Below, one piece after another: positions 51,568 to 62,983 of a DNA stretch of 64,000 nt. Position 1 is the stretch's first letter, and each line of letters begins with the position of its first letter. The notes beneath the pieces are model-generated. The model ran no database searches. It had not been told where the DNA came from and saw only the letters and a program-made list of their open reading frames with translations. The DNA is taken from assembly GCF_010093815.1 (NCBI RefSeq), contig NW_022985553.1:1708133-1772132 (forward strand), read 5' to 3'. The translations under genes and the position numbers were made by a program. This stretch comes from Pseudovirgaria hyperparasitica. Taxonomy: Eukaryota > Ascomycota > Dothideomycetes > Acrospermales > Acrospermaceae.

Positions 51568-52652
51568 ATGTCATCCTCGAGAGCACACGCCCTTGCCCAG
51601 CCACGCAACCTCCCTCTCAATGTCAACGAAACGACCTGCAAAGACCGCACGTATATCGTCACTGGCGCCAATGTCGGCCTTGGTCTTGAAACAACACGCC
51701 ATCTCGTTGCGGCTGGAGCATCTAAAGTAATCATGGCCGTGCGTAGTCCTACCGCCGGTGCCTCTGCGCTCGCGGACATTGAAGCTAGTACTTCGACCAG
51801 TGGAGTTGCAGAGGTCTGGCATCTCGATTTATCCAGCTTCGCCTCGGTGCGTGAGTTTGCTGCACGGGTAATCGAAGAGCTTGGACAGATTGACGCTGTG
51901 ATTGAAAACGCGGCTGTGGCGATTGAAGGCACACGCGCGGAGGGATATCCGACCACTCTGACCGTGAACGTGCTGAGTACAATGTTACTGGCGGTGTTAC
52001 TGCTTCCCAAATTGAGGTCCGATGCAGTGAAGTATGGATATGTGCCGCGGGTTAGCATTGTCACGAGTGGAACGGCTTTCGATATCCGAGAGGCGTGGGA
52101 GAGGGTCAGAGGGGATGCGATTGGGGAGAATAGTAAAGACGAGGGGATGGCAATGTGAGGTCAATTACACGTTGAGCTATCGAGTTTGTGCTGATTATTA
52201 GCCAGGTACCCCATGTCAAAGCTCCTTGAGATCCTCTCAGTGCGCGAGATCGCGCGACTGCTTCCTGTCGCACGAGGAAAAGTGGTCATCAATTTGATTA
52301 ATCCGGGCCTTTGCGTAACAAGCCTGTGTCGGAATGGGAGCCCTGAGTTGAAGGAGGGTATAAGGCAGTTGTGGGAGAAGTGTGGTCGTTCTGCAGAATG
52401 TGGTAGTCGGACGCTTCTCGCAGGGGCAGTGGCTGGTGAGGATAGTCATGGTGTCTATATGAATGACTGCGGCCTAGCAGAGTAAGTCGACTCCCTGAGA
52501 TAAAAAAAAGGACATACTACTAATCGGCAATCCGCAGTGAATTGGTGCCAGAGTGGATAGACGACACTGCAAGTAAGCAATGCTGGGATAGTGTGGCCAA
52601 GGAGCTTGAGAAGATTGTTCCAGGCTGTGTGGCGAAGGCCTTAAGGTATTGA
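51568..52652 (+). CDS. Short-chain dehydrogenase/reductase
   Basis: An NAD(P)-dependent oxidoreductase of the classical SDR fold, in the fungal group related to retinol and protochlorophyllide-reductase-like enzymes. There are three exons, 51568-52154, 52206-52481 and 52538-52652, giving 325 aa. The Rossmann motif TGANVGLG is at about residues 32-39, the NAA motif near 113, the catalytic Ser in SIVTSGTAF, and YPMSK (Tyr197, Lys201), which is rebuilt exactly across the first intron. The substrate is unknown. It converges on the transcription factor gene with only 56 bp between stop codons, and a peptide transporter starts beyond that gene. A pathway-specific trio is plausible. Confidence 0.93.
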
Positions 52653-52708
52653 TGTATGCGTGCTTTGGGCTAGAGTAGTTTCCCATGTCCCTTCGGAGAG
52701 GTCCGAAT

Positions 52709-54319
52709 TCATCGAACCATTTCATACATATTGATTCTTCTAAACCAAGAGCAAGCTTGCATTTCATAGAAGTGTTGGATCCAAGGAAATTGGCTTAGAA
52801 TCGTTCTCGTATCATCCCAGGTGCTTATCTCTAACTCATGAATCAAGCTTGAAGCTCTCGGGAGCAGCAACGCATCATCGACAGCATCTTGCAAGCCAGT
52901 GATCTTGCTCATGAACAGAACCCATAAGGTGAGCTCCTTGGGTACACTGACTTCTAGACTTTCCACACAAATGTCTCGAACAAGCTGTGATAGATGTGTA
53001 TTATGCACCTCACGGCCAAATCCGTTCAACAGGGCGCTAATGATCATTACAGAACCCAGATGTACTAGGCTCTGAGAGGCGGGCTTGTATCCGGAAGGTA
53101 TTAGTGGTGCATACTGCAATAGCCGATGACCAAGCCAGACGTGGCTTGTCATGAATTGTGCCGATGAAAGCTTTGTGTGATTGCCAGAACTGGCTTTGTT
53201 GACGAGACCCGACAGGATGTACATTCGTTCCCAAAGATAGAGGAGTTCAGGATCCAGGACCCTCAGTGTTCCACCCACGTTAGCGGGCAGTAGTTCGGAG
53301 TATGCCTCGGTATGTTGAAGATTCAGTCCATTCGTGTTTTCTTGAATCTCTAGCCAATCAATATCTATGCTCGGGATAGAAGCAGACCGTAAAGCATAGG
53401 CTAAGCTAGACCTGCGACTCTATTAGTCTTATTACACTTAGGTAGCCCTGAAGTAAAAACCTAAGTATCTTCAACATCAATTGGGGATCTTCAGAGCCAA
53501 CTCGGAAGACACCACCGCGGATCTCTATCATTCGCAAAACGCCCTGAACGTGTACGGCGCCATGATCATAGCGTCCTTGCACAGCGTCATATGTTGACAA
53601 TCCTAGAGTTGCAGCGATGGTAGTATTGGTGACACCCGTACTACGAGAAATGCGCTCGTTGATCAGGTGGAGTGACTGCGTAATATGGTGAATACCGTTA
53701 AGAGTACGAGTCAGTGACCTGGATTCAACGAAGATCGCTATGATGCAATGGTAGCCTTGAGTTACGTATATTGTATCAGTCGGTGTCTTGGCAGTGATCC
53801 ATAGCGGTATAACATACATGCTTGATCCATAAGCATCAGTCGGAGAAAGTCTGTAGAGTAATTTGCGTCGTTGACAGAAAGAGCATGGGACAAGGCAGGC
53901 TGGAGTTTCGGCACTTTCATGAAAGCTAGGGCTAAGATGAAGTTAGTAGAATGTGATTATGTGTCTTAATGGATGTCTACCGGACCTTCATACGTGAGTG
54001 CTCTATCTCCAGGGGCTATCTTGATAGGAAGATTCAATATGGAGAGGCTGTCGCCGATGATGCGTTCGACCTGTGTGGGCGTGCTTTGGGACTCTCCATC
54101 GGCATCCATATTGTGCTGTGCACTCTGTACAGGAGAACAAGAGCCAGAACTGACGATAGGAAGGAGCTTTGATCTAGGCTGGTGTTGTAGGCTCCTGAGA
54201 TAGGATGGCCGGTTGACCTTTCGACCGATATTGTGCCCCTTTGCTGCACGCCGACGTATAGTAGATCTGGCTTTGGCATCAACCTCGCCATTACTGCTAT
54301 TGATATAGATCCATTCCAT
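52709..54319 (-). CDS. Fungal-specific transcription factor-like protein (no Zn cluster)
   Basis: A probable regulator of the group that has a fungal transcription-factor middle-homology region but starts with a short basic segment instead of a Zn2Cys6 finger. There are four exons on the - strand, 54319-53986, 53931-53818, 53755-53461 and 53411-52709, giving 481 aa. The N-terminus MEWIYINSSNGEVDAKARST followed by IRRRAAKGHNIGRK is typical of this group. The helical regulatory part includes PKLQPALSHALSVNDANYS, NERISRSTGVTNTTIAATLG, GAVHVQGVLRMIEIRGG and LWERMYILSGL. The first intron donor (GTCCGG) is weak; a stronger GTATGA 8 nt upstream would break the frame of the next exon. It lies between the SDR and a divergently transcribed peptide transporter and may control them. 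Confidence 0.8.
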
Positions 54320-55149
54320 ATTGGTGCGATGCTGTCGATATAATCACAACCCATCTGTGTTAAGATGTTGCGGTTCTCATATCAAAGTCCGTTAGCTTGC
54401 CTATCTCCGGGCCTGGCTGTCTTAGCAAGAAGAACCAATGGGAGACTGGCAACTCAAAGTGGTTAAGTGCTGACTGGACGAGGGCAAAACCGAACAAGCT
54501 CTTCCGGAAGATATGGCAAGCTTGCATGTGAGCGTGTTTCTTCTTTTGTCATTCGCGCTGTTGGTGTTGATGTTCATGTCGATGTTGATGTCGATGTCGG
54601 GGTCCAATTTTCATTTTTCAGTATGCACTGTCCTCGTGTTACAATTACAATAGTAGGTGGACTGATCGTGACGCTCGGAGTCTCGCTCAACAGCTATGTC
54701 CTTTTCAGCTTTGTATCCATCCCCATCCATACAAGGGGTATTCGGCAGATGCTAACCAGATGCAGCTGCGTCGCACTAAAAAAAAAGCGGGTGACCTGTG
54801 ACCGTAGCTACGCCATATAGACTTAGAATTACGCACATTCTCCTAAAACACCTACACGACACAAGGAAGAAACCGACGCGCTACGACAACCCATCACCGA
54901 ACACGTCAACTTTGCATCCGTTGCTTCTATAAATCCACCACATATTGTATTCTGCACACAGCAGTTAGCCGTCCTGCAATAAAGCAGGAGATCAACAGCG
55001 GCACAACCATAGAAAGAAACAACCCCGTCAGGATGTTTAATTGATCACCCTACATCAGCAAATCCCTTGTACGCGATGTCACTCTAGTGGCTCACGTTGT
55101 ATCATCTCGCCCACTGTTCCCTGGAGCCCTGCTATCTCATATACTCGCA
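54320..55149. promoter_or_regulatory. Shared divergent promoter region, regulator/peptide transporter
   Basis: 830 bp separates the divergent transcription-factor and transporter genes. It contains an imperfect GATGTC/GATGTT hexamer tract (54557-54600). Specific binding sites cannot be named from sequence alone. Confidence 0.4.
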
Positions 55150-57265
55150 ATGGTCACTTCTGGAGGGCTGAAACTGTTGCGTTCCACATGGCAAGCCTGG
55201 AAGAAGCTTATCGGCCAGCCTGATAATCTGCATGAAGCATTTGTCCGGACGGAGAACCAAAGAGGCGTATATATCGAGTTAGACCAGAGCGACCGAGATG
55301 ATGTTGAATTGTATGACATGGCGAATCATGGGCAACCAGCGGCTGAGTACGTATCTGTGTTTCATCATTGTCTTTGTTGTCAAAAAGCTTAGGCAGCGGG
55401 GTTCGGTCACATGTCACAAATATATATATTGCTGTATCACACTGATATAGAAAGGCACTTACTGGGAACAGATCGCATGGCACCAGAACTATATCGCGAC
55501 GAGAGTATAACCGAGCTGTGTATGGTGATTCTATAGCAGAGGGATCCTTCGACAGCAAGCCGTCATTGCCCGATAACTCCACAGTCGACGAACCGACAGA
55601 AGATGAAAAACATACACTTCGTAAAGTGCCAGACAAACTGCCGCACAGCGCCTTCATGGTTGCTATCGTTGAGCTATGTGAACGGTCAGCCTTCTATGGC
55701 CTTTCTGGCCCATTCCAAAACTACATTGCAAACAAATACCACGACCCCAACGGTCTCCCTGGCGCAATCGGGTTGAATCAAGCCGGTGCAACAGGTCTGA
55801 CTAACTTCTTTCAGGTACGTAGTGCAATTCTATCAACATCTCTTGCATCTAACAGAACCAGTTCTGGTGCTATATCACTCCTATCATTGGTGCTGTTGTT
55901 GCAGACCAGTATCTCGGCAAGTACCTCACTATCGTTTACTTTTCCGTCATTTACATCGCCGGCCTGATAATTCTCTTCGTCACATCTCTTCCCTTCGTCA
56001 TCGAGCGTGGAGCCGCTCTTGGTGGTCTCATCGCAGCGATGGCTGTCATCGGCCTGGGTACAGGCGGCATCAAAGCTAATGTGTCCCCACTCATTGCCGA
56101 GCAATATACAAACACTCGCGCTACCATCCGCGTGCTCAAGTCCGGCGAACGTGTGATCGTAGATCCGGCCATCACCATCCAGAGGATATATATGATATTC
56201 TACCTGTGCATCAACCTCGGCTCGCTTTCGCCCATCATCACAACCAACCTAGAAAAACACGTCGGTTTTTGGAGTGCATACCTCGTCCCCCTGAAACTCT
56301 TCGTTCTCGGCTTTTTCGTCCTCATCTCCGGCAAGAAACACTACGTCGTACGCCCTCCACGCGGCTCCATTATCATCGACTGTTTCCACGCCCTCCTCAT
56401 CGCCCTACGCAATCACGGTGATATCGACGCTGCGCGTCCCTCGACACTTCCCGGGCGTTCCGTAAACTGGGACGAACAATTCATCTCGGAGCTCAAAATT
56501 GCGATCGCTGGGTGCAAGGTATTTCTCTTCTACCCGTTCTACTGGGTTGTCTGTATCCAAATGAGCAACAACTTCGTGTCGCAAGCCGGTCAAATGGAGC
56601 TACACGGCATCCCCAATGATGTCATGCAGAACATCGACCCAATCACCATCATCATCTTTATTCCTATCCTCGACCGCGTCGTATACCCGGCACTGCGCAG
56701 GCTTGGTATCCAATTCAAGCCCATGACACGCATCTTCTTCGGCTTTCTTCTCGGAAGTGCCGCAATGGCGTATGCCGCCGTCGTGCAGCATATGATATAC
56801 AGCCGTGCACCATGCTATGACACGCCCCTCGTGTGCACTGCGGGCCTCAATGTGGACGGCTCGTACGCGCCAAATAAGATCCACGTTGCGGCGCAGACCC
56901 CTGCGTACTTTTTTATCGCGCTGTCCGAGATCTTCGCTGCTGTCACAGGGCTTGAATATGCATTCACCAAAGCGCCTACTAGTCTCAAATCGTTCGTCAT
57001 GAGTCTGTTCCTGCTGACAAATGCATTTGGGGCGGCATTGGCGGCGGCGATCAGTCCACTGAGTGTAGATCCGAAACTGGTATGGATGTATGCGGGGTTG
57101 AGTGTTGCCTGTTTTGTAGCGGGGATGGTCTTCTGGAGGCTGTACAGTAGGTATAATAGTACGGAGGAGGAGTGCAGCGAATTAGAAAAGATACCAAAGA
57201 GCCCGGAACCATTCCGAGTGACGAGACGGAGCTTTGAGGATTCGAGAGAAGACAGGGAGGAGTGA
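55150..57265 (+). CDS. Proton-coupled peptide transporter (POT/PTR2 family)
   Basis: It imports di- and tripeptides with protons at the plasma membrane. There are three exons, 55150-55346, 55472-55814 and 55856-57265, giving 649 aa. A long polar N-terminus (about 150 residues) precedes the first helix. Family signatures are ERSAFYGLSGPFQNYI, the NQFWCYITPIIGAVVADQYLG block right after intron 2, GTGGIKANVSPLIAEQYT, FYLCINLGSLSPII and SNNFVSQAGQM. About 12 hydrophobic segments can be counted. The C-terminus is charged. The E-x-x-E-R/K-type motif of the first helix is represented by ELCER. The start at 55150 is the first ATG of the first exon. It is divergent from the regulator gene. Confidence 0.94.
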
Positions 57266-57567
57266 GTTTGTGGAGACAGTAAAATCCTTCCGACTTCTAG
57301 GAGAATTATTGGCTACAATACTCTCTCAATCGCCTGAAGCTTAAACGTCTGGTGACACATGTAGCATTGCTGCTAGAATTATCATTCATAAGACATACAT
57401 TTGTCCTCTTATATGTATCAATCATCCGGACTGGTATATGAATAGTATAGTCCTCTTGCGTTATACATTGATCTGCACAACGATCATAAATTGCTCCGGC
57501 TAAGCGGCCCCGCATCCCTGCAGTATCCTTAGCATGACTAATCACTCACCATCAGGAGCTGTAGTCC

Positions 57568-58419
57568 CTACTGTATATCCGATAAAAACTTTATTATGTC
57601 GTTGGCCACTTTATCAGGCTTCTCAACGACGATCCAGTGCCCGCACTGCTCGTACACTTCCAGCCTCTTCTTTCCTTCTGGAGTTCCTAGCTCTTTATGT
57701 ATTCGTTCACTCATGGCTTTTGGCGCTGCGTAATCTGAGTCACCAGCGATGATCAACACCGGCTGTTTAATGTCGCCGAATCGTGGCGGCTGAGCGCTTG
57801 CAATGACCCTACAATTCGAGATGTAACCTTCTGCCGTGTTGCCGAGAATAAGTTCGCGGATGAACGCTCGTACGAGAGGATGTGTGGAGGGATGCGTTGC
57901 TGCTTCAGGGACAGTGTTGGCCATGGCTTCTATACCAGAATCTTGCACGGTCGCGATGCGCTTCTCAAAGATTGGGGCGAGATCTGGACTAGGATAGACA
58001 CTGCCGATGAGGACGGCTGAGGAGAAGCGTGTAGGATGAGAAGCGGCGAGGTGAGCGGCGATGAATCTGGAGAGAAGATTAAGCATATGAGAACTATTCC
58101 GTGTGAATAGAACATACCCGCTCATGCTATGCCCGACAACAACAGCTCTCTCAATTTTGAGTGCGTCCATGAGCCCGACAACGTTTGCTGAAAGACTGTC
58201 TCTACTCTGTTCGACCTGTGTGTATGAACTACGACCGGCCCCGGTGTGGTCTGGGGCGATGCATCGATATCCATTCTTCGCGAGCTCTGGTATGATAGCA
58301 TGGTAATAGTTCTGAGAAGAGCCGAGGCCATGAAGCAGAACAAGTGTCTCGCGAGTGGATTCGCTCAATGCTGTATCGGAGTAGTGGACTCGTGTGGAGT
58401 TCACCAGAAGGAAAGGCAT
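57568..58419 (-). CDS. Alpha/beta hydrolase fold enzyme
   Basis: A hydrolase of the RsbQ/3-oxoadipate enol-lactonase-like group (general alpha/beta hydrolases); the substrate is unknown. There are two exons, 58419-58118 and 58066-57568, giving 266 aa. Motifs are LLHGLGSSQNYY (oxyanion region), GHSMSG with nucleophile Ser98, the Asp in IIAGDSDYAAP and the His in QCGHWIVVEKPDKV. The 51-nt intron splits the Gly after the nucleophile elbow. It has a length divisible by three and no stop, so an unspliced mRNA would encode 17 extra residues inside the active-site elbow. ATG 58419 (MPFLLVNSTRVHY) is the family-like start; an in-frame ATG lies 36 nt upstream. Confidence 0.9.
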   Translation of the reverse strand: MPFLLVNSTRVHYSDTALSESTRETLVLLHGLGSSQNYYHAIIPELAKNGYRCIAPDHTGAGRSSYTQVEQSRDSLSANVVGLMDALKIERAVVVGHSMSGYVLFTRNSSHMLNLLSRFIAAHLAASHPTRFSSAVLIGSVYPSPDLAPIFEKRIATVQDSGIEAMANTVPEAATHPSTHPLVRAFIRELILGNTAEGYISNCRVIASAQPPRFGDIKQPVLIIAGDSDYAAPKAMSERIHKELGTPEGKKRLEVYEQCGHWIVVEKPDKVANDIIKFLSDIQ

Positions 58420-58700
58420 TTCAGATAGGCTGATGGACCAAGAAGGGTGAAGCAATTGAATATACTATGGCGAAGGTGCATTGTTGACATGACGTCTGGA
58501 AGGACTGACACCGGGAGCTAGTCACTTTTGGGCCGAGGGGTATTGCAGACCAAGGCTAACCAGATTCATCGAAACACCACGCATCGCCCTGACTAGGCCG
58601 TATGCGGTGTATGTTGAGAACTTTGCTGGCTTCAATCTAAGAAGCGTCTTACCCATAGTACCGACTATAGCAATCGAGTTGCTCGATACGATCACTCAGT
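58420..58700. promoter_or_regulatory. Compact divergent promoter (281 bp)
   Basis: It separates the - hydrolase and the + 2H phosphoesterase, so both promoters must lie within or overlap these 281 bp. No motif stands out. Confidence 0.45.
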
Positions 58701-59768
58701 ATGGCTAAGCGGGTGGACGCTCCTTTGTCATGGCAAGCCGACCAATTCCAGGACCTTAGTGGCACATCTTCGTCCACTCAAAAATTCGACAACCCGTATG
58801 ATGTACTGATACACGGCTCCAACAACGATGCTGTAAGGGGCCTTCGACCACTGTGGAATCTTGACTGAAACTCAGTTTCATCGTAGGCGCTCATACAAGA
58901 ACGGTACAGCAACCATCGGACGGGTCGAAACCAGCAGCAACGAGCGAAGTTACTGAGCAACGATTTTGCAGGTGTCAGCGTTGATCCAGTTCTATACAAC
59001 CTAGTCAATGATTCATCATACAAAGACCCGCGGTATTGCCTTGTCTTTTGGGCCAGGCCAACCCAGCATGTCAAGAATCTTATCAAGCAGATTCAAGACA
59101 TGATTGCTGCAGACTTTCCAAGTGAGCATACTACAGTGGCCCTGACCGTGTACTAAGATAGAGTAGAGTTATGGTTTATGCCCCAAACTTGTCTGCACAT
59201 GACGACTTTGGAGATTACTCACTCCCGCACAGAAGCAGATGTCGCCCAACTCGTGGATGGCATTCTACCTGGAGTCACAGAGCTAACAGACTACACTTTC
59301 GATCATCGTGCACGCCTGATAAAACCCCTCATGAGCTTTGATGCCTCAGCATTTGCCCTCAGTTTTATTCCAGCCGCCGGTGAAAATCTTTCAGATGGCC
59401 GGACGGCATCAGATGACAAGTACACTTACCATCATCTGCGCCGCGACGTGTATAATCTCTCGAAGAAGCTTGTGGATGTAGATTCGCGATATACTGTACC
59501 ATCAAGTCACCTGACTGTTGGTCGCTTCATCGATAAGGATGCTTTCAGCACGGCTGAAGGCACACCCGATGCTGAGAAGATGAAGAAGCTCGTCCAAAAG
59601 TTTGACGAGATCAATGATTGGCTACAGAGAGAATACTGGCCGACTTCAGATGGTCGTATCAAAGAGGGCGGAGAATGGATCGTCGGACAGACGCAAGGTC
59701 TTGATTTCCGCCGCGGCACACTGTGGTATGGAGGGGGAGCGAGTGTCCGTCTAGGAAAGGGATTCTAG
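58701..59768 (+). CDS. 2H phosphoesterase / RNA ligase-cyclic phosphodiesterase-like
   Basis: A member of the 2H superfamily (2'-5' RNA ligase and cyclic phosphodiesterase fold), in a group common in ascomycetes. It probably hydrolyses a cyclic phosphate in RNA or nucleotides, but the substrate is unproven. There are three exons, 58701-58832, 58887-59121 and 59167-59768, giving 322 aa. Both H-x-T motifs are present: LHMTT with His133 and SHLTVGRF with His237. An upstream block DPRYCLVFWARPTQHV and the N-terminal NPYDVLI region match the fungal group. Intron removal restores DFPKLWFMPQTCLHM. The length fits the group. Confidence 0.85.
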
Positions 59769-60200
59769 AGATCATCCTTGATGGTCTCGAAGTCTCGAAG
59801 TCCTAAGAAGAGGTGCTACAGAAGAATTCTAGAGACCCCCTCTAGTTCATCGTGCATCCTGCTCATCGCCATCTCGCTACTAAATGGGGTGGTATACGCA
59901 GGAGATCTTCACGTCTTCGCTGTAGGCAAATCGTACAGGTATCGCAACCGTCATGCAAGGAGCAATCCCAGGTGATCGAAGCACGCCACTTACTAAATCC
60001 AAACTATGAGAAAGGACATAATTTCTTGGTGAGACGGTCAAGTGAACGCGGAGGTAGCTCCTGCCAATATGTATTCACTAGAAACACTTTCACCACACTG
60101 TTAGCCACTGTTCAACAATATTAGAAACTAGTTCAACCTGGTCCGTGGGACTTTGCTCACATGTTACCTCCCAAGCGAGTGATCGAACATCATCTTCACA
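59769..60200. other. Intergenic spacer
   Basis: About 430 bp between two + genes; no feature seen. Confidence 0.5.
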
Positions 60201-60869
60201 ATGTATGCTACACCATTCTCTGAATGGAAGAACAATCCCTCACCGCACAGACTGTCCGCATATAGGTTCCTCAGTCCTCCCGCCACTGATGTATCTCAAC
60301 CTCATCACCAAGACTCATTCCCAATCGATCACAAGAAACTGAACTTCACCACAAAGCCCAACATGCCTCTACCTCTCGACGACCCCGACTGGGAACAATA
60401 CTCAATCAAACCTGGCGTCCCATTCACGATAGCCAAGTCCACCGATACTATTCACCCCACCGTCCTTGATAATCACACCGACATAATTACCAATGCCCCG
60501 CCCTCCACAGTCATAAAGTACATCCTCGATTGGCTTTGCCATTTCAAACACATGAACCATCTCTCCAAGCCCGAAGACTTCTTCAAAGCTTTCGATAAGC
60601 CCGTACGATGCGCCCATAAATGGGAGGATGACCCTGACAGACGGTGTCCTTCATTTTGGGGTAAGGGGCTCAGTATAGGGCGAGAGAGAGTCTTTACGGC
60701 GATTCTGAGCCGGTACGGAGCGGGACTGAGCAAGACACTGGTTGAAAGGAAGGTAACTTGGAATGGTGGTGCAGAGTCGGTAGTAACCATGTACCGTGAT
60801 CATCGGCCAGCAGAAATTACAATAAGGAGGTTGAGTCTTGGGCGACATGGAGATTGGATTTGGAATTGA
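60201..60869 (+). CDS. Hypothetical protein
   Basis: Not recognised. It is a single exon of 222 aa; an internal ATG at 60363 (MPLPLDDPDWEQ) could be the real start and would give 168 aa. The segment ITNAPPSTVIKYILDWLCHF followed by a mixed alpha/beta pattern and TLVERKVTWNGGAE resembles the layout of SRPBCC/START-like ligand-binding proteins, but this is a guess. There is no signal peptide or membrane helix. It is the last apparent gene before the AT-rich repeat region. Confidence 0.5.
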   Translation: MYATPFSEWKNNPSPHRLSAYRFLSPPATDVSQPHHQDSFPIDHKKLNFTTKPNMPLPLDDPDWEQYSIKPGVPFTIAKSTDTIHPTVLDNHTDIITNAPPSTVIKYILDWLCHFKHMNHLSKPEDFFKAFDKPVRCAHKWEDDPDRRCPSFWGKGLSIGRERVFTAILSRYGAGLSKTLVERKVTWNGGAESVVTMYRDHRPAEITIRRLSLGRHGDWIWN

Positions 60870-61250
60870 CATGTGAACAAGTGCGTATGAAGGAACTGGA
60901 GAAAGCTATGAGGGAGTAATCAGAGTTGCTAGGCTAAACATGGCCACCTACGTCGCTTAATGCGAGACTCGTCGTCTTGCTCAGCTACGACGTGACGAGA
61001 AAGCAAACTCAGCGTTTCCGCGATAGCTGAGTAATCTGTTGGGAGCGGGAAGTCGTGAGAGAGACAGTGTGATTCCACCATCTACGCCCTCTAGGGTTGG
61101 TAGTAGTAGCAGACGAGTCCAAAAGCTTGCATACTTGAGCTCCATTTGGCTATAACATCACTATTATAAGTAGAAAGTAGACGTGATTGAGGTCATTGAA
61201 TGTATTCTATAATTATGTGTAGAGAACTAAGTTCTAGGAGACAGAGTCGA
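60870..61250. other. Transition from genic to AT-rich DNA
   Basis: Normal-complexity sequence that becomes AT-rich at its right end; no gene seen. Confidence 0.45.
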
Positions 61251-61883
61251 AGCTATTTAACCGTTTAGACACTAGTCCCGTTTAGGAAGTAGTATCTCTT
61301 ACTTAAAGTACCTTCTAATAACACTCCCCTATACTAAGTATATATATATATACTTAGTAATATTAGAATAAAGGAAAGCTTAAAGTAAGTAATAGTAAGA
61401 GATAGTACTAAAAGAATAAAGGAAAGAGAGATATAAGAGAAATAACTAAGAGAGAAACGGCTGTAAGTAAGATAACTCTACTATAAACTAATTATCGTCT
61501 TTATTTAATTTAGTAGTAGTAAGGGTAGTTCTTTTATTCCTATATTAGTAATATTATTATAACTTATAATATACTATATAGATATAACTCTATTAGTAAA
61601 TAATTCTTAAACTATATAATAGTATATTATAATATATTTAGACTATACTATAATTTACTAGTTTTAGATAAGAGCTATTATAGCTTAATTATCTATAAGA
61701 AGATAGAGAACTAGAATATTATAATTTATAAAGATCTCTTTTATATCTAGTAGAGCCTACTATAAGTAACTTATAGCCTTTAAGTAGGCTATATACTCTA
61801 CTTTATATATCGACTTAGTAATATATGATTATCTCTTACTATTCTAGGCTACTAAGCTTCTATTTAATTAAAGGATATATACT

Positions 61884-62093
61884 ATTAGACACGTGGCCTA
61901 CCAAGTAATTACACATGTATATAGTAGTTATATATAAGTAGTTGTAAGGAGGTAGGCTCCACGCACTAACTAACTATACTAAAAGGACCGAATCTTAAAG
62001 CTACTACTTCAAGGGTAGAGCATACTACTTATATATAACTACTATATATATATAGAATCAACTAGTAGGCCACGTGCTCCTTATGTACCTAAT
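61884..62093. mobile_element. 210-bp MITE-like element with TIRs of about 60 bp
   Basis: The left end (ATTAGACACGTGGCCTAC..., 61884-61945) and right end (...GGCCACGTGCTCC... to 62093) are imperfect inverted repeats. Both contain a CACGTG core and the TATATAGTAGTTATATATAA stretch. The internal 85 bp carry an AACTAACTATACTAAAAGG segment shared with the longer copies to the right. There is no coding capacity. Confidence 0.65.
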
Positions 62094-62191
62094 ATTATCT
62101 CCCTTCTTAAAGGCGCGTGTCCTTACGCGTTATGGGCATGCTACCTTATAAAAGATAAACTAAACTAGCCGTAACGGGCCTAGTATACGCG

Positions 62192-62566
62192 CTAGCCATA
62201 CTAGGCCTAGTATAAACTATATATATATAATCGATATTCGTAATACCGCCTCTAGTACTAGATACGCTAACTTACTATAGTAACGTTACTACTATATTAT
62301 CTATTATATATATAAAGTATATATAATATAGTAAGCTAAATAGAATCGTATAAAATTTAATAATAGTTAACTAGACCGAGAGTTAAACCCGTAACCCTAT
62401 AGTAGCTTTAAGATTATATAAGGAGGCGGGCTCTATATACTAACTAACTATACTAAAAGGACCGAATCTTAAAGCTACTACTTTAAGGGTAGAGTATACT
62501 ACTTATATACGACTACTATATACATGTAGAATCAACTAGTAGGCCACGTGCTCCTTACGTGCCTAA
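62192..62566 (+). repeat. Arm 1 of a large inverted repeat
   Basis: A 375-bp arm starting near the palindrome ACTAGGCCTAGT and ending at the CACGTG-containing terminus. It matches the reverse complement of 62984-63346 almost throughout by eye (roughly nine bases in ten). The differences I could place are mostly transitions. It shares its right 130 bp with the 210-bp element. Confidence 0.8.
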
Positions 62567-62572
62567 TAGTAG

Positions 62573-62655
62573 TATACTCTACCCTTAAAGTAGTAGCTTT
62601 AAGATTCGGTTCTTTTAGTATAGTTAGTTAGTATATAGAGTCTATCTTCTTATAT
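62573..62655 (-). repeat. Third, partial inverted copy
   Basis: Directly after arm 1, the sequence TATACTCTACCCTTAAAGTA and what follows is the reverse complement of 62420-62498. It forms a local hairpin-like inverted repeat separated by about 75 bp. Confidence 0.75.
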
Positions 62656-62983
62656 ATACGGAGGTAGACTTAGTAGTATTAGAATCTAAACCCTAAGAAG
62701 TATCCGAGAATATATTAATTTCTATTATATCTTTAGACTTCTTTAGTATAAGATATTAGTTAATAGTATACTTAATATATTATAATATACTAAAGGCTAT
62801 TTAAGTATATTACTCTAATAGATTTATATTAAAAGTAGTATATATTCTAACTATAAAGGTAAGATCTAGACGTGTACTAGTAATAAGATAATTAAGTAAC
62901 CTAATTAGTTATATATATATAAGCTAGTATTCTTAATTAATAATTTCTTCTAATCTTATTAGAAAGGTATTTATATTAACTTA

